A stretch of DNA of 7,746 bases from Candidatus Woesebacteria bacterium. Lineage in GTDB: Bacteria; Patescibacteriota; Microgenomatia; UBA8517. Below, piece by piece: positions 1-5,089 of the stretch. Numbering within the stretch: the stretch's first letter is position 1; every line of letters begins with the position of its first letter. The notes below the pieces were generated by a model that saw only the letters and a program-made list of their open reading frames with translations, was not told the origin of the DNA and ran no database searches. A program made the translations under genes and the position numbers. The DNA is taken from assembly GCA_030699485.1 (NCBI GenBank), contig JAUYMM010000009.1, forward strand, positions 1-7,746, in the 5' to 3' direction.

Positions 1-153
1 GATAAAACTCATGCATGGTTTACAGTCTTTGCACCACTTGAAAATCCTGAAATAATGTTAACAGTAATGGTTGAAAAATCTGGAGAAGGATCAAAAGTTG
101 CAGGCCCAATTGCAAGAAATATTTTTAATTATTATTTTGAAAATACCCCATAA
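1..153 (+). CDS. mrdA: Penicillin-binding protein 2-type transpeptidase, C-terminal end (partial, cut by left edge)
   Basis: Fifty codons in frame 1 end at TAA (151-153); the start and catalytic SxxK and SxN motifs lie outside the window. The visible tail runs from HAWFTVFAPLENPEI through MLTVMVEKSGEGSKVAGPIARNI (read in two pieces) to a short aromatic end. This is the last strand and helix of the penicillin-binding transpeptidase domain: the HAWFxxFAP block directly follows the KTG-type motif in class B PBPs, and the VExG..GSxVAxPIAR pattern is closer to PBP2/MrdA than to FtsI. The protein would cross-link peptidoglycan at the outer face of the membrane as part of the elongation machinery. 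It is the likely end of a cell-shape operon, since a new promoter begins only a few bases after the stop. The family is clear; the choice of MrdA over another class B PBP is less certain. Confidence 0.85.
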   Translation, partial: DKTHAWFTVFAPLENPEIMLTVMVEKSGEGSKVAGPIARNIFNYYFENTP

Positions 154-156
154 TAC

Positions 157-185
157 TTGACTTTTGACAATAAGTTTGATAGTAT
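157..185 (+). promoter_or_regulatory. Sigma70-type promoter after the PBP gene
   Basis: TTGACT (157-162), a 17-bp spacer and TAGTAT (180-185) predict a start near 192. A second TTGACA at 164-169 has no matching -10 at the right distance. The promoter would drive either a short hairpin RNA ending near 245 or a leader of about 190 nt for the two membrane-protein genes that start at 384. Assigned by consensus match only. Confidence 0.55.
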
Positions 186-198
186 GACATTAGTAAAT

Positions 199-244
199 TT
201 GAGAAATTCGAGTTCAATTTGCAACTTACAGTTTCTCAATTTTT
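199..244 (+). terminator. Hairpin plus T-tract: terminator or attenuator in the leader
   Basis: TTGAGAAA (199-206) pairs perfectly with TTTCTCAA (232-239), followed at once by five T (240-244). A smaller nested stem (GAGTT with AACTT, one G-T wobble) sits in the loop. It lies just downstream of the predicted start near 192, so it could end a short RNA or act as an attenuator for the genes beyond. It could also serve as the terminator of the PBP gene. The stem is AT-rich and so of modest stability. Confidence 0.45.
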
Positions 245-289
245 AGTTTTTAAGTTTCTTGCACTTTAAAATCGTGAAAAGTTTGAATC

Positions 290-354
290 TTGAGTGATTA
301 GCGCTTTGGTTATTAATGATTATTAGTTAGTAGCTGGAGCGCTAGTCAACTCAG
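290..354 (+). other. Long imperfect inverted repeat in the 5' leader of the membrane-protein genes
   Basis: The arm at 290-305 pairs with 338-354. The core TAGCGCT/AGCGCTA is a perfect 7-bp match. Outside it, nine further pairs form with two G-T wobbles and one bulged A at 349, giving about 16 pairs around a 32-nt loop. There is no T-tract after it, so it is not a simple terminator. It ends 16 bases before the AAGGAG of the next gene, which suits a leader RNA structure, a protein-binding site, or a recombination or boundary element. No known riboswitch class is recognised. Apart from this, the promoter and the first hairpin, nothing is seen in the 154-383 gap. Confidence 0.5.
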
Positions 355-383
355 GAAAATCAATTTAAAAAAGGAGTTGTAAA

Positions 384-752
384 ATGTCATACCTGAGCTT
401 CATCATCGCGCTGATTCAATTTCTGAATCAGGATACTGCAAGGTTGAGCATGTTTCAGGGCCTTGACCGCTATTTAGATATGGTGGTTGGTTGGGAACTG
501 TTCTTCCTGAAACTCAGTATCGGTGGGTTCGTTGTTGCGCTGATTATTTTTTTGGCTTTGTTGGCGCTTGACAAAGACCTCGCTGGCTGTGGGTGTTATC
601 TTCTAGTACTGGGTGTATTTTGGCCCATCCTCGAAGTGATCACCTACTTTATTGCAAAGGGCTTGGCCAGTTCGGTTACGACAGAAGCAATTGTCGATCC
701 GACTAAATTCTGGCTGCTCGTCATATTAATGGCTCTCCTGGGTGCAGGTTAG
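384..752 (+). CDS. Small integral membrane protein, unknown function
   Basis: A 122-residue, strongly hydrophobic protein with no recognised family. Likely membrane segments are near residues 41-62, 68-93 and 109-122, with a weaker hydrophobic N-terminus (1-15). A C-x-C pair (C69, C71) opens the central segment. The start is fixed by a canonical AAGGAG (371-376) seven bases before the ATG. The gene sits 24 bp before a second small membrane-protein gene with an equally strong ribosome binding site, so the two are probably co-transcribed. The central block (CGC, then L/V/F-rich, then FIAKGL) lines up loosely with the CGIGC...AIGKLL block of the neighbour, which suggests old paralogy. Sampled stretches have about 45% G+C, well above dprA and topA. 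This points to acquisition by transfer or to strong codon selection. A real gene is likely; its function is unknown. Confidence 0.75.
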   Translation: MSYLSFIIALIQFLNQDTARLSMFQGLDRYLDMVVGWELFFLKLSIGGFVVALIIFLALLALDKDLAGCGCYLLVLGVFWPILEVITYFIAKGLASSVTTEAIVDPTKFWLLVILMALLGAG

Positions 753-776
753 TCAAATACAAAAGGAGAAAGAGAA

Positions 777-1184
777 ATGCGTCATATTATCAACTTCTTC
801 ATCACTGGGGCGATTGTTTGGTTATTCCAGGCTATCGGATGGATCAGCATCACACAGACCATGTCTGTTTTTGATGCCAATTGGGCAAACCAATTGCTGG
901 TCGCTGGCGTCGTGGGGTTCATCTTCACGGTTGGTCTGTGGCTTGCTGATTTGGTTTTTGCCTTTGTTGTGATCGGCTCCTGTGGTATCGGTTGCTTCCT
1001 CTACCCTGTCTATCTTGCCGTCCTGGGGCCTGTTGGCTTTTGGGCTATCGGCAAACTGCTACCTGGTTGGATGACTCTCAATGTCAACAACATCTGGCAG
1101 GTGATTCTGATGGGCGTGGTGGTCAGCATCGTTCGCATTCATGCGAAACGCAGTAGTAGCTCGTCTAGCTCCTCCTCCAGCTAA
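777..1184 (+). CDS. Four-helix membrane protein resembling YvlD/phage-holin-4 family, with poly-serine tail
   Basis: A 135-residue protein with hydrophobic segments near residues 5-25, 37-60, 62-93 and 105-120, ending in HAKR plus ten serines. A two-fold pattern is visible: a short loop (SVFDANWANQ, 30-39) followed by a helix, repeated as LLPGWMTLNVNNIWQ (94-108) followed by a helix. This layout, including the LLPG-x-N-x-W turn, is typical of the YvlD / phage holin family 4 superfamily of small four-helix membrane proteins. Members were named holins by similarity and mostly lack a proven function. AAGGAG (763-768) lies eight bases before the ATG. G+C reaches about 55% in the sampled line 1021-1080, far above the neighbouring housekeeping genes. 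The serine run is encoded by mixed AGY and TCN codons, so it is not a recent microsatellite. Family assignment is by pattern only and is tentative. Confidence 0.75.
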   Translation: MRHIINFFITGAIVWLFQAIGWISITQTMSVFDANWANQLLVAGVVGFIFTVGLWLADLVFAFVVIGSCGIGCFLYPVYLAVLGPVGFWAIGKLLPGWMTLNVNNIWQVILMGVVVSIVRIHAKRSSSSSSSSSS

Positions 1185-1203
1185 ACAAAATATACTAAAC
1201 CGC

Positions 1204-1319
1204 TTGACGGGACCGAAAGGTACGAATGATTCCGTTAAAAATCAACTTTTCACACATTCTCACTCTTGTGAGAAATTTGGCTCTGAGCCAAAAGTACAAG
1301 AAACGCCCTCAGCATTGAG
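1204..1319 (+). other. Intergenic stretch with consecutive hairpins (possible structured RNA or 3' UTR)
   Basis: This gap between the membrane-protein genes and dprA holds a series of stems. TTGACGG (1204-1210) pairs with CCGTTAA (1232-1238) and encloses ACC-GAAA-GGT (1212-1221), a GNRA-type tetraloop. TTCTCAC (1257-1263) pairs perfectly with GTGAGAA (1268-1274) over a TCTT loop. TTTGGCT (1276-1282) pairs with AGCCAAA (1286-1292) over a triloop. CTCA/TGAG (1308-1319) is a minor stem. With the terminator that follows, this could be a small non-coding RNA or a structured 3' UTR of the upstream pair. No Rfam family is recognised, and no tRNA, SRP, RNase P or tmRNA signature is present. Hairpins alone do not prove an RNA gene. 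Confidence 0.35.
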
Positions 1320-1322
1320 AAT

Positions 1323-1349
1323 AATTAGGCTTATATTAGCTAATTTTTT
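1323..1349 (+). terminator. Rho-independent terminator
   Basis: AATTAG (1323-1328) pairs with CTAATT (1340-1345). With G1329 bulged, CT pairs with AG to give eight pairs around a six-base loop. Four further T follow the two that close the stem (run 1344-1349). It is well placed to end transcription from the membrane-protein pair and the hairpin region before dprA begins. Confidence 0.55.
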
Positions 1350-1363
1350 CTCGGTGTTGGGGG

Positions 1364-1392
1364 TTGTTTCATTTATGATGCAAATTTATAGT
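1364..1392 (+). promoter_or_regulatory. Probable promoter of dprA-topA
   Basis: TTGTTT (1364-1369), a 17-bp spacer and TATAGT (1387-1392) predict a start near 1399, giving a leader of about 16 nt before the dprA ATG at 1415. It lies just after the terminator at 1323-1349. TATAAC at 1408-1413 is an alternative -10 but would start transcription beyond the ATG. Confidence 0.45.
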
Positions 1393-1414
1393 TTTTTGTA
1401 TTAAACTTATAACA

Positions 1415-1981
1415 ATGAATAATGATCTTTTTATTTTAGGGAAATTAAAAAATAGTGACAAGAGAGCTGTTGCTGTTGTTGGATCAAGAGAAATGACAGC
1501 AAGAGGAAAAAAATTAACAGAAGATTTTGTAAAAGAATTTGTCAAAGAAAAAATTACAATTGTCTCAGGTCTTGCAAGAGGAATAGATACCATAGCTCAT
1601 AAAACAGCACTTGATTCTGGAGGTAGAACAATTGCAGTTTTGGGTTCTGGAATTGATGTAATATATCCACCTGAGAATAAAAAATTAGCAGAAGAGATAG
1701 CAAAAAATGGAGCAGTTGTTTCTGGCTTCCCATATGGCATGAAGCCTATAGCAAAGAACTTTCTTGCTAGAAATCAATTAATAGTTAAACTTTCTCAAGT
1801 AGTTTTGGTGGTTGAAGGAAAAAGAAGGTCTGGTACAATCTCCACCGCTAACCATGCTGCAAATGAAGATACGGAAGTTTTTGCAATACCAGGGTCAGAA
1901 GTAACAGATTACCTAATAGAAAATGGTGCAAGTATTGCTAATTCACCACAAGATGTACTAGAGTATTTAAACGCAAGATGA
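1415..1981 (+). CDS. dprA: DprA/Smf DNA-processing protein, short Rossmann-only form
   Basis: DprA binds single-stranded DNA entering during natural transformation and helps load RecA. This 188-residue version is little more than the Rossmann-like core. Visible blocks are VAVVGSR (19-25), SGLARGID...AH (51-62), AVLGSGIDVIYPPEN (74-88), FLARNQLIVKLS (116-127), VVLVVEG (129-135), SGTISTANHA (139-148) and VFAIPGS (155-161). The usual N-terminal SAM-like domain and C-terminal winged helix are absent. An in-frame TGA at 1376-1378 rules out a longer start. Two family blocks deviate: SGFP (103-106) where SEYP is usual, and RNQ where RNR is usual. There is no Shine-Dalgarno sequence. The stop overlaps the topA start as ATGA, so the two are probably translationally coupled, and the dprA-topA order is common in bacteria. 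Confidence 0.9.
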   Translation: MNNDLFILGKLKNSDKRAVAVVGSREMTARGKKLTEDFVKEFVKEKITIVSGLARGIDTIAHKTALDSGGRTIAVLGSGIDVIYPPENKKLAEEIAKNGAVVSGFPYGMKPIAKNFLARNQLIVKLSQVVLVVEGKRRSGTISTANHAANEDTEVFAIPGSEVTDYLIENGASIANSPQDVLEYLNAR

Positions 1982-3909
1982 AATTTATTATTGTTGAGTC
2001 ACCAACAAAAGCCAATACACTTTCTAAATTTTTAGGAAGTGGTTATGATGTGGATTCAACAAAAGGTCATATTATGGATTTACCTAAAAGTAAATTAAGT
2101 ATAGATATAGAAAATAATTTTAAACCTGATTATTTACCGCTTGAAAAGAAAAAAGATGTAATTAAAGAACTACAAAAAAAAGCTAAAAAAGCTAATGAAA
2201 TTTATATTGCAACAGATCCAGATAGAGAAGGAGAAGCGATAGCCGCGCACGTAGAACAGATATTAAGATATAAAGATATAAAGTCCAAACAAATACAGCG
2301 CATTTCGTTTCACGAGATTACAAAAAAGGCAATAGAGGATGCTATTTCTCACCCATCAGTAATCAATCAAAATCTTGTTGACGCACAAATTGCAAGAAGA
2401 GTACTTGATCGTTTGGTAGGGTATAAATTATCACCTCTTCTTTGGAAAAAAGTAAGAAGGGGACTTTCTGCAGGACGTGTCCAATCTGTTGCAGTTCGTT
2501 TAATAGTTGATAAAGAAAATGAAATTAAAGCCTTTAAATCCCAAGAATACTGGGAAATATATGCAAAATTTACTAATTTTACTGCCCAATTAATTAAACA
2601 AGAGGTTAAAAACAAAACTACTGCGGACAAGATACTTGCAGATTTAGAAGTAGCAAAATATAAAGTAGCAGATGTCAAGAAAAGAGAAGTTAGAAAAAAC
2701 CCATACCCACCATTTACAACATCAACAATGACTCAGGCAGCTGCAAGAATGTTTGGCTGGTCTGCTAAACGCACCATGAGTGCAGCACAAAGTTTGTATG
2801 AACAAGGGCTAATTACATACCACAGAACTGATTCCTTAAATTTATCAGTCGATGCAGTGAATATTGCAAGAAAATATATTGAGAAAGAGTACGGGAAAGA
2901 ATATATAACTAGTACACCTCGGGCGTACAAAACAAATAGTAAATCTGCACAAGAAGCTCATGAAGCAATAAGGCCTACTGACGTATCAATACACGGCGAA
3001 GACAAATTATATGATTTAATACGAAAACGATTTTTAGCTTGTCAAATGGCACAAGCAATATATTCTGAAACTACAATAGATGTTTCAGCAGACGAATATC
3101 TACTTCGTGCAAGTGGTCAAATTATGAAATTTGATGGGTGGACCCGACTTCGCCAAGGCTACGACGGGCAGGGAAAATTAGAATTACCTAATGTAGAAAA
3201 AGATGAGGAATTAGAAAAGCAAAAAGTTTGGGCAGATCAAAAGTTTACTTTAGCCCCTGCAAGATATAATGAAGCATCTTTAATTAAGACTTTAGAAAAG
3301 TTGGGAATTGGTAGACCTTCAACGTATGCACCAATCATTTCAACAATACAATTAAGAAGTTATGTAGAAAAGAAAGAAAAAAACTTTTTTCCAACAACGA
3401 TTGGTTTTGCAGTTACCGAATTTCTAGTAAAGAATTTTGCCAATGAACTTGAATATAGTTTTACTGCAGAAATGGAAGAAGATCTAGATAGAATTGCAGA
3501 GGGTAAAATAAAATGGCAAGAGGAAATGAAAAAATTCTGGACACCCTTCTCGAAGAAGTTAGAAAGTGTTGAAAAAACTTCAGAACGTGTAAAAATTGAA
3601 ACTGAAAAATTGGGAAAGAAATGTCCAGATTGCGTTGAAGGAGAACTAGTAATTAGAGTTGGAAGATTTGGAAAATTTGTAAGTTGTTCTACTTTTCCAG
3701 AATGTAAACATACTGAAAAATTTTTAGATAAAGTAGGTATTAAATGTCCAGATTGTAAGCAAAGCTTGGCCGGCGATGCCGGTAAAAATGGAGATGTAAT
3801 TGTTAAAAAGTCTGGAAAGGGAAGAAATTTTTTTGGTTGTAGCAATTATCCAAAATGCAAATTTGTGTCATGGAAGTTACCAAAAAAAGAAGAAAGTAAT
3901 GTAACTTGA
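1978..3909 (+). CDS. topA: DNA topoisomerase I (type IA)
   Basis: A 643-residue type IA topoisomerase, which relaxes negative supercoils by cutting and passing one strand. The Toprim domain starts with FIIVESPTKA (E7) and carries the acidic triad in TDPDREGE (D80, D82, E84). The QSVAVRLI and PPFTTSTMTQAA blocks follow, then the catalytic tyrosine Y281 in LITYHRTDS. Near the C-terminus are two four-cysteine zinc-ribbon modules, each built from a CPDC pair and a later C...C-x-C-like pair (first from about residue 546, second about 591-625). Two GC-rich palindromes lie inside the gene, one at residues 389-397 and one at 598-602 in the second zinc ribbon; both appear to add residues to the normal family pattern. 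The stop codon sits within the -35 box of the downstream antitoxin promoter. Length is shorter than E. coli TopA, as usual for forms with fewer zinc modules. Confidence 0.97.
   Translation: MKFIIVESPTKANTLSKFLGSGYDVDSTKGHIMDLPKSKLSIDIENNFKPDYLPLEKKKDVIKELQKKAKKANEIYIATDPDREGEAIAAHVEQILRYKDIKSKQIQRISFHEITKKAIEDAISHPSVINQNLVDAQIARRVLDRLVGYKLSPLLWKKVRRGLSAGRVQSVAVRLIVDKENEIKAFKSQEYWEIYAKFTNFTAQLIKQEVKNKTTADKILADLEVAKYKVADVKKREVRKNPYPPFTTSTMTQAAARMFGWSAKRTMSAAQSLYEQGLITYHRTDSLNLSVDAVNIARKYIEKEYGKEYITSTPRAYKTNSKSAQEAHEAIRPTDVSIHGEDKLYDLIRKRFLACQMAQAIYSETTIDVSADEYLLRASGQIMKFDGWTRLRQGYDGQGKLELPNVEKDEELEKQKVWADQKFTLAPARYNEASLIKTLEKLGIGRPSTYAPIISTIQLRSYVEKKEKNFFPTTIGFAVTEFLVKNFANELEYSFTAEMEEDLDRIAEGKIKWQEEMKKFWTPFSKKLESVEKTSERVKIETEKLGKKCPDCVEGELVIRVGRFGKFVSCSTFPECKHTEKFLDKVGIKCPDCKQSLAGDAGKNGDVIVKKSGKGRNFFGCSNYPKCKFVSWKLPKKEESNVT
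3143..3168 (+). repeat. GC-rich imperfect palindrome inside topA
   Basis: The 26-bp stretch opens CCCGACTTCG and closes CTACGACGGG, in an otherwise AT-rich gene. CCCG pairs with CGGG at the ends, then one A-A mismatch, then C-G, with weaker GCC/GGC pairing inside. It encodes residues 389-397, giving the peptide context WTRLRQGYDGQGK, where other topoisomerase I proteins have an ordinary lysine- and acid-rich linker. I recall similar CTTCGCC...GGCGGGC palindromes scattered in Candidate Phyla Radiation genomes, but this cannot be checked here. Confidence 0.5.
3770..3782 (+). repeat. Short GC-rich hairpin inside the second TopA zinc ribbon
   Basis: CCGGC-GAT-GCCGG is a perfect 5-bp stem in AT-rich coding sequence. 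It encodes A598-G-D-A-G602, part of an apparent insertion (about SLAGDAGKN) between the CPDC pair and the conserved SGKGRNFFGC block of the second zinc module. It may be a second, shorter palindromic element of the kind seen at 3143-3168. Confidence 0.35.
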
Positions 3910-3939
3910 CAAAAGTAATGTAAGTTGCTATGATTAATG
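3896..3939 (+). promoter_or_regulatory. Promoter with triple GTAATG operator for the toxin-antitoxin pair
   Basis: TTGACA (3906-3911), a 17-bp spacer and TATGAT (3929-3934) form a near-consensus promoter. The predicted start is about 3941, the first base of the antitoxin ATG, so the message is probably leaderless. Three copies of a short repeat, GTAATG at 3896 and 3915 and TTAATG at 3934, lie exactly 19 bp apart and straddle the -35 and -10 boxes. The first two extend to 16 bases with one mismatch (3893-3908 and 3912-3927). AbrB-fold antitoxins commonly repress their own operons, so this is a likely operator. A TGTATACA palindrome follows at 3942-3949. The same triple repeat recurs at 7568-7609. 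Confidence 0.7.
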
Positions 3940-3940
3940 C

Positions 3941-4186
3941 ATGTATACAGTTTCCATTACATCACAAGGTCAAATTAGCATACCAGCATCGCTTCGAGGG
4001 CTATTTAATTTAAAGACAACAAATAAAGCTAATATCGTTCAAACAGACGAAGGTTTATTAATTAGGCCTGTTGTTGACTTTCTAGAATTGGCTGGAAGCC
4101 TGTCTACTAATAAAAAACCTCTATCAAATTCTTCAATACATGAATTGTTTTCTACAAGTATGGCAAATAGAAAAAAGAGAGATTAG
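3941..4186 (+). CDS. AbrB/MazE-fold antitoxin (VapB-like)
   Basis: An 81-residue protein with an N-terminal SpoVT/AbrB swapped-hairpin DNA-binding domain (about residues 1-45). It carries the hallmark TSQGQISIP block (residues 7-15), followed by a loop and the LLIRPV strand. The rest (about 46-81) is polar and would wrap around the toxin. It would neutralise the PIN-domain toxin encoded five bases downstream and, with it, repress the shared promoter. The ATG at 3941 coincides with the predicted transcription start, and no Shine-Dalgarno sequence is present, which fits leaderless translation. A closely similar gene begins at 7613, sharing TSQGQISIPA and the upstream repeats. No vapB or mazE symbol is given because naming within this family is loose. 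Confidence 0.88.
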   Translation: MYTVSITSQGQISIPASLRGLFNLKTTNKANIVQTDEGLLIRPVVDFLELAGSLSTNKKPLSNSSIHELFSTSMANRKKRD

Positions 4187-4191
4187 TATAG

Positions 4192-4584
4192 ATGATTGAT
4201 ATAATATTAGATACAAATGCAATTCTTCGGTTTATATTGAAAGATGTTGGTTCACAACATGTTGAAGTATACGAATTAATTAAAAAGGCTAAAAACAAAA
4301 AATTAAGGCTTCTAATTCCAGAGATAGTTGTTTTTGAAACTTACTTTACTTTAAAAAGTTATTACGAGTATGAAAAAGAAACTTTACTAAAGGTTTTAGA
4401 ATCTTTATTCAGTGCTGATTATATAAAGGTTGAGAATAGACAAATTTTTATGGAGGCTATCAAAATATTTAGAAACAGTAATCTTGAATTTGTAGACTGT
4501 TTTTTGATTTCAAAATCAAAGGATTTAGATTTGGAATTATTTACGTTTGATAATAATCTTAAAAAATATTGGTCAAAAAAATGA
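4192..4584 (+). CDS. PIN-domain ribonuclease toxin (VapC-like)
   Basis: A 130-residue PIN-domain protein, expected to be a magnesium-dependent RNase that blocks translation when not held by its antitoxin. The four acidic positions of the PIN site are visible: D7 in ILDTNAILR, E49 in IVVFETYF, D102 in LEFVDCFLI and D120 in LFTFDNNLKK. Length and order match VapC family toxins. It starts five bases after the antitoxin stop and is surely in the same operon. The gene ends only four bases from the convergent dCMP deaminase stop, leaving no room for an ordinary terminator. Target RNA cannot be inferred from the sequence. Confidence 0.9.
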   Translation: MIDIILDTNAILRFILKDVGSQHVEVYELIKKAKNKKLRLLIPEIVVFETYFTLKSYYEYEKETLLKVLESLFSADYIKVENRQIFMEAIKIFRNSNLEFVDCFLISKSKDLDLELFTFDNNLKKYWSKK

Positions 4585-4588
4585 CTAT

Positions 4589-5089
4589 TTATTTTTTATA
4601 CTTTACAATTTCTGAAGAAATAAACTCTAATTTAATTTTTGCTTTTTTAAACATTGCTTCACTTTCTGCCCCTGCATGATATTTGTTTTGTGCTACTACT
4701 CTTTTAATTCCAGAGTTAATGAGAAGCATTGCACATGTTCTACAGGGGGTCATGTTAACATAGACTGTTGAACCATCAAGTGAAACACCTCTTTTTGCAG
4801 CTTGGCAAATTGCATTTTGTTCCGCGTGTACAGTTCTGACACAATGGTCAGTAATTGTTCCATCTTCATGAATTGTCTTTTTCATTTGATGACCAACATC
4901 GTCACAGTGGGGCATACCAACAGGAGAACCAACATAACCAGTAACTAATATTTGTCTGTCTTTTACAAAAACTGATGAAGCGCGACCACGGTCACAAGTT
5001 GCTCTTTTGGAAACCGATCTCATAATTTCCAAAAAATATTCATCCCAAGACGGACGAAGGTATTTAGATATTTTTTTCGATTTGTTCAT
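4589..5089 (-). CDS. Deoxycytidylate (dCMP) deaminase, ComEB family
   Basis: A 166-residue zinc-dependent deaminase converting dCMP to dUMP, the substrate of thymidylate synthase. The catalytic zinc site is HAEQNAI (H89, with E90 as proton shuttle) plus PCRTC (C116, C119). Family-specific blocks are also present: TCDRGRASSVFV (31-42), GSPVGMPHCDDVGH (54-67) and DHCVRTVHAE (81-90). These mark dCMP deaminase rather than cytidine or tRNA deaminase. The start ATG lies inside the end of the upstream kinase-like gene (26-bp overlap), implying coupled translation. A seven-A run in the overlap would fuse the two frames if one A were skipped. Kinase domain before deaminase is the domain order of yeast Dcd1 and bacterial AvcD. 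Confidence 0.93.
   Translation of the reverse strand: MNKSKKISKYLRPSWDEYFLEIMRSVSKRATCDRGRASSVFVKDRQILVTGYVGSPVGMPHCDDVGHQMKKTIHEDGTITDHCVRTVHAEQNAICQAAKRGVSLDGSTVYVNMTPCRTCAMLLINSGIKRVVAQNKYHAGAESEAMFKKAKIKLEFISSEIVKYKK

Noticed and set aside
290..354. Integron attC-like recombination site
   Set aside because: The stem-loop shape is suggestive, but the GTTRRRY/RYYYAAC core boxes of attC are not present at its ends.
742..972. Open frame overlapping both small membrane-protein genes
   Set aside because: It lies out of frame over the end of one gene and the start of the next, has no ribosome binding site, and its composition is that of a shadow.
1204..1349. tRNA, SRP RNA, RNase P RNA, tmRNA or a known riboswitch
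   Set aside because: None of the conserved cores of these RNAs was found; only generic hairpins are visible.
1141..1404. 87-codon plus-strand frame crossing the hairpin region before dprA
   Set aside because: It starts inside the serine-tail gene without a ribosome binding site and runs through the hairpins and the terminator, so it is not a plausible gene.
3360..3845. Long minus-strand frame opposite topA
   Set aside because: It is a mirror of the conserved TopA coding sequence, with no start signal and no recognisable family.
3896..3939. CRISPR or plasmid-iteron origin
   Set aside because: The repeats are only six conserved bases (up to 16 for two copies), number three, and overlap a promoter; an operator explains them better.
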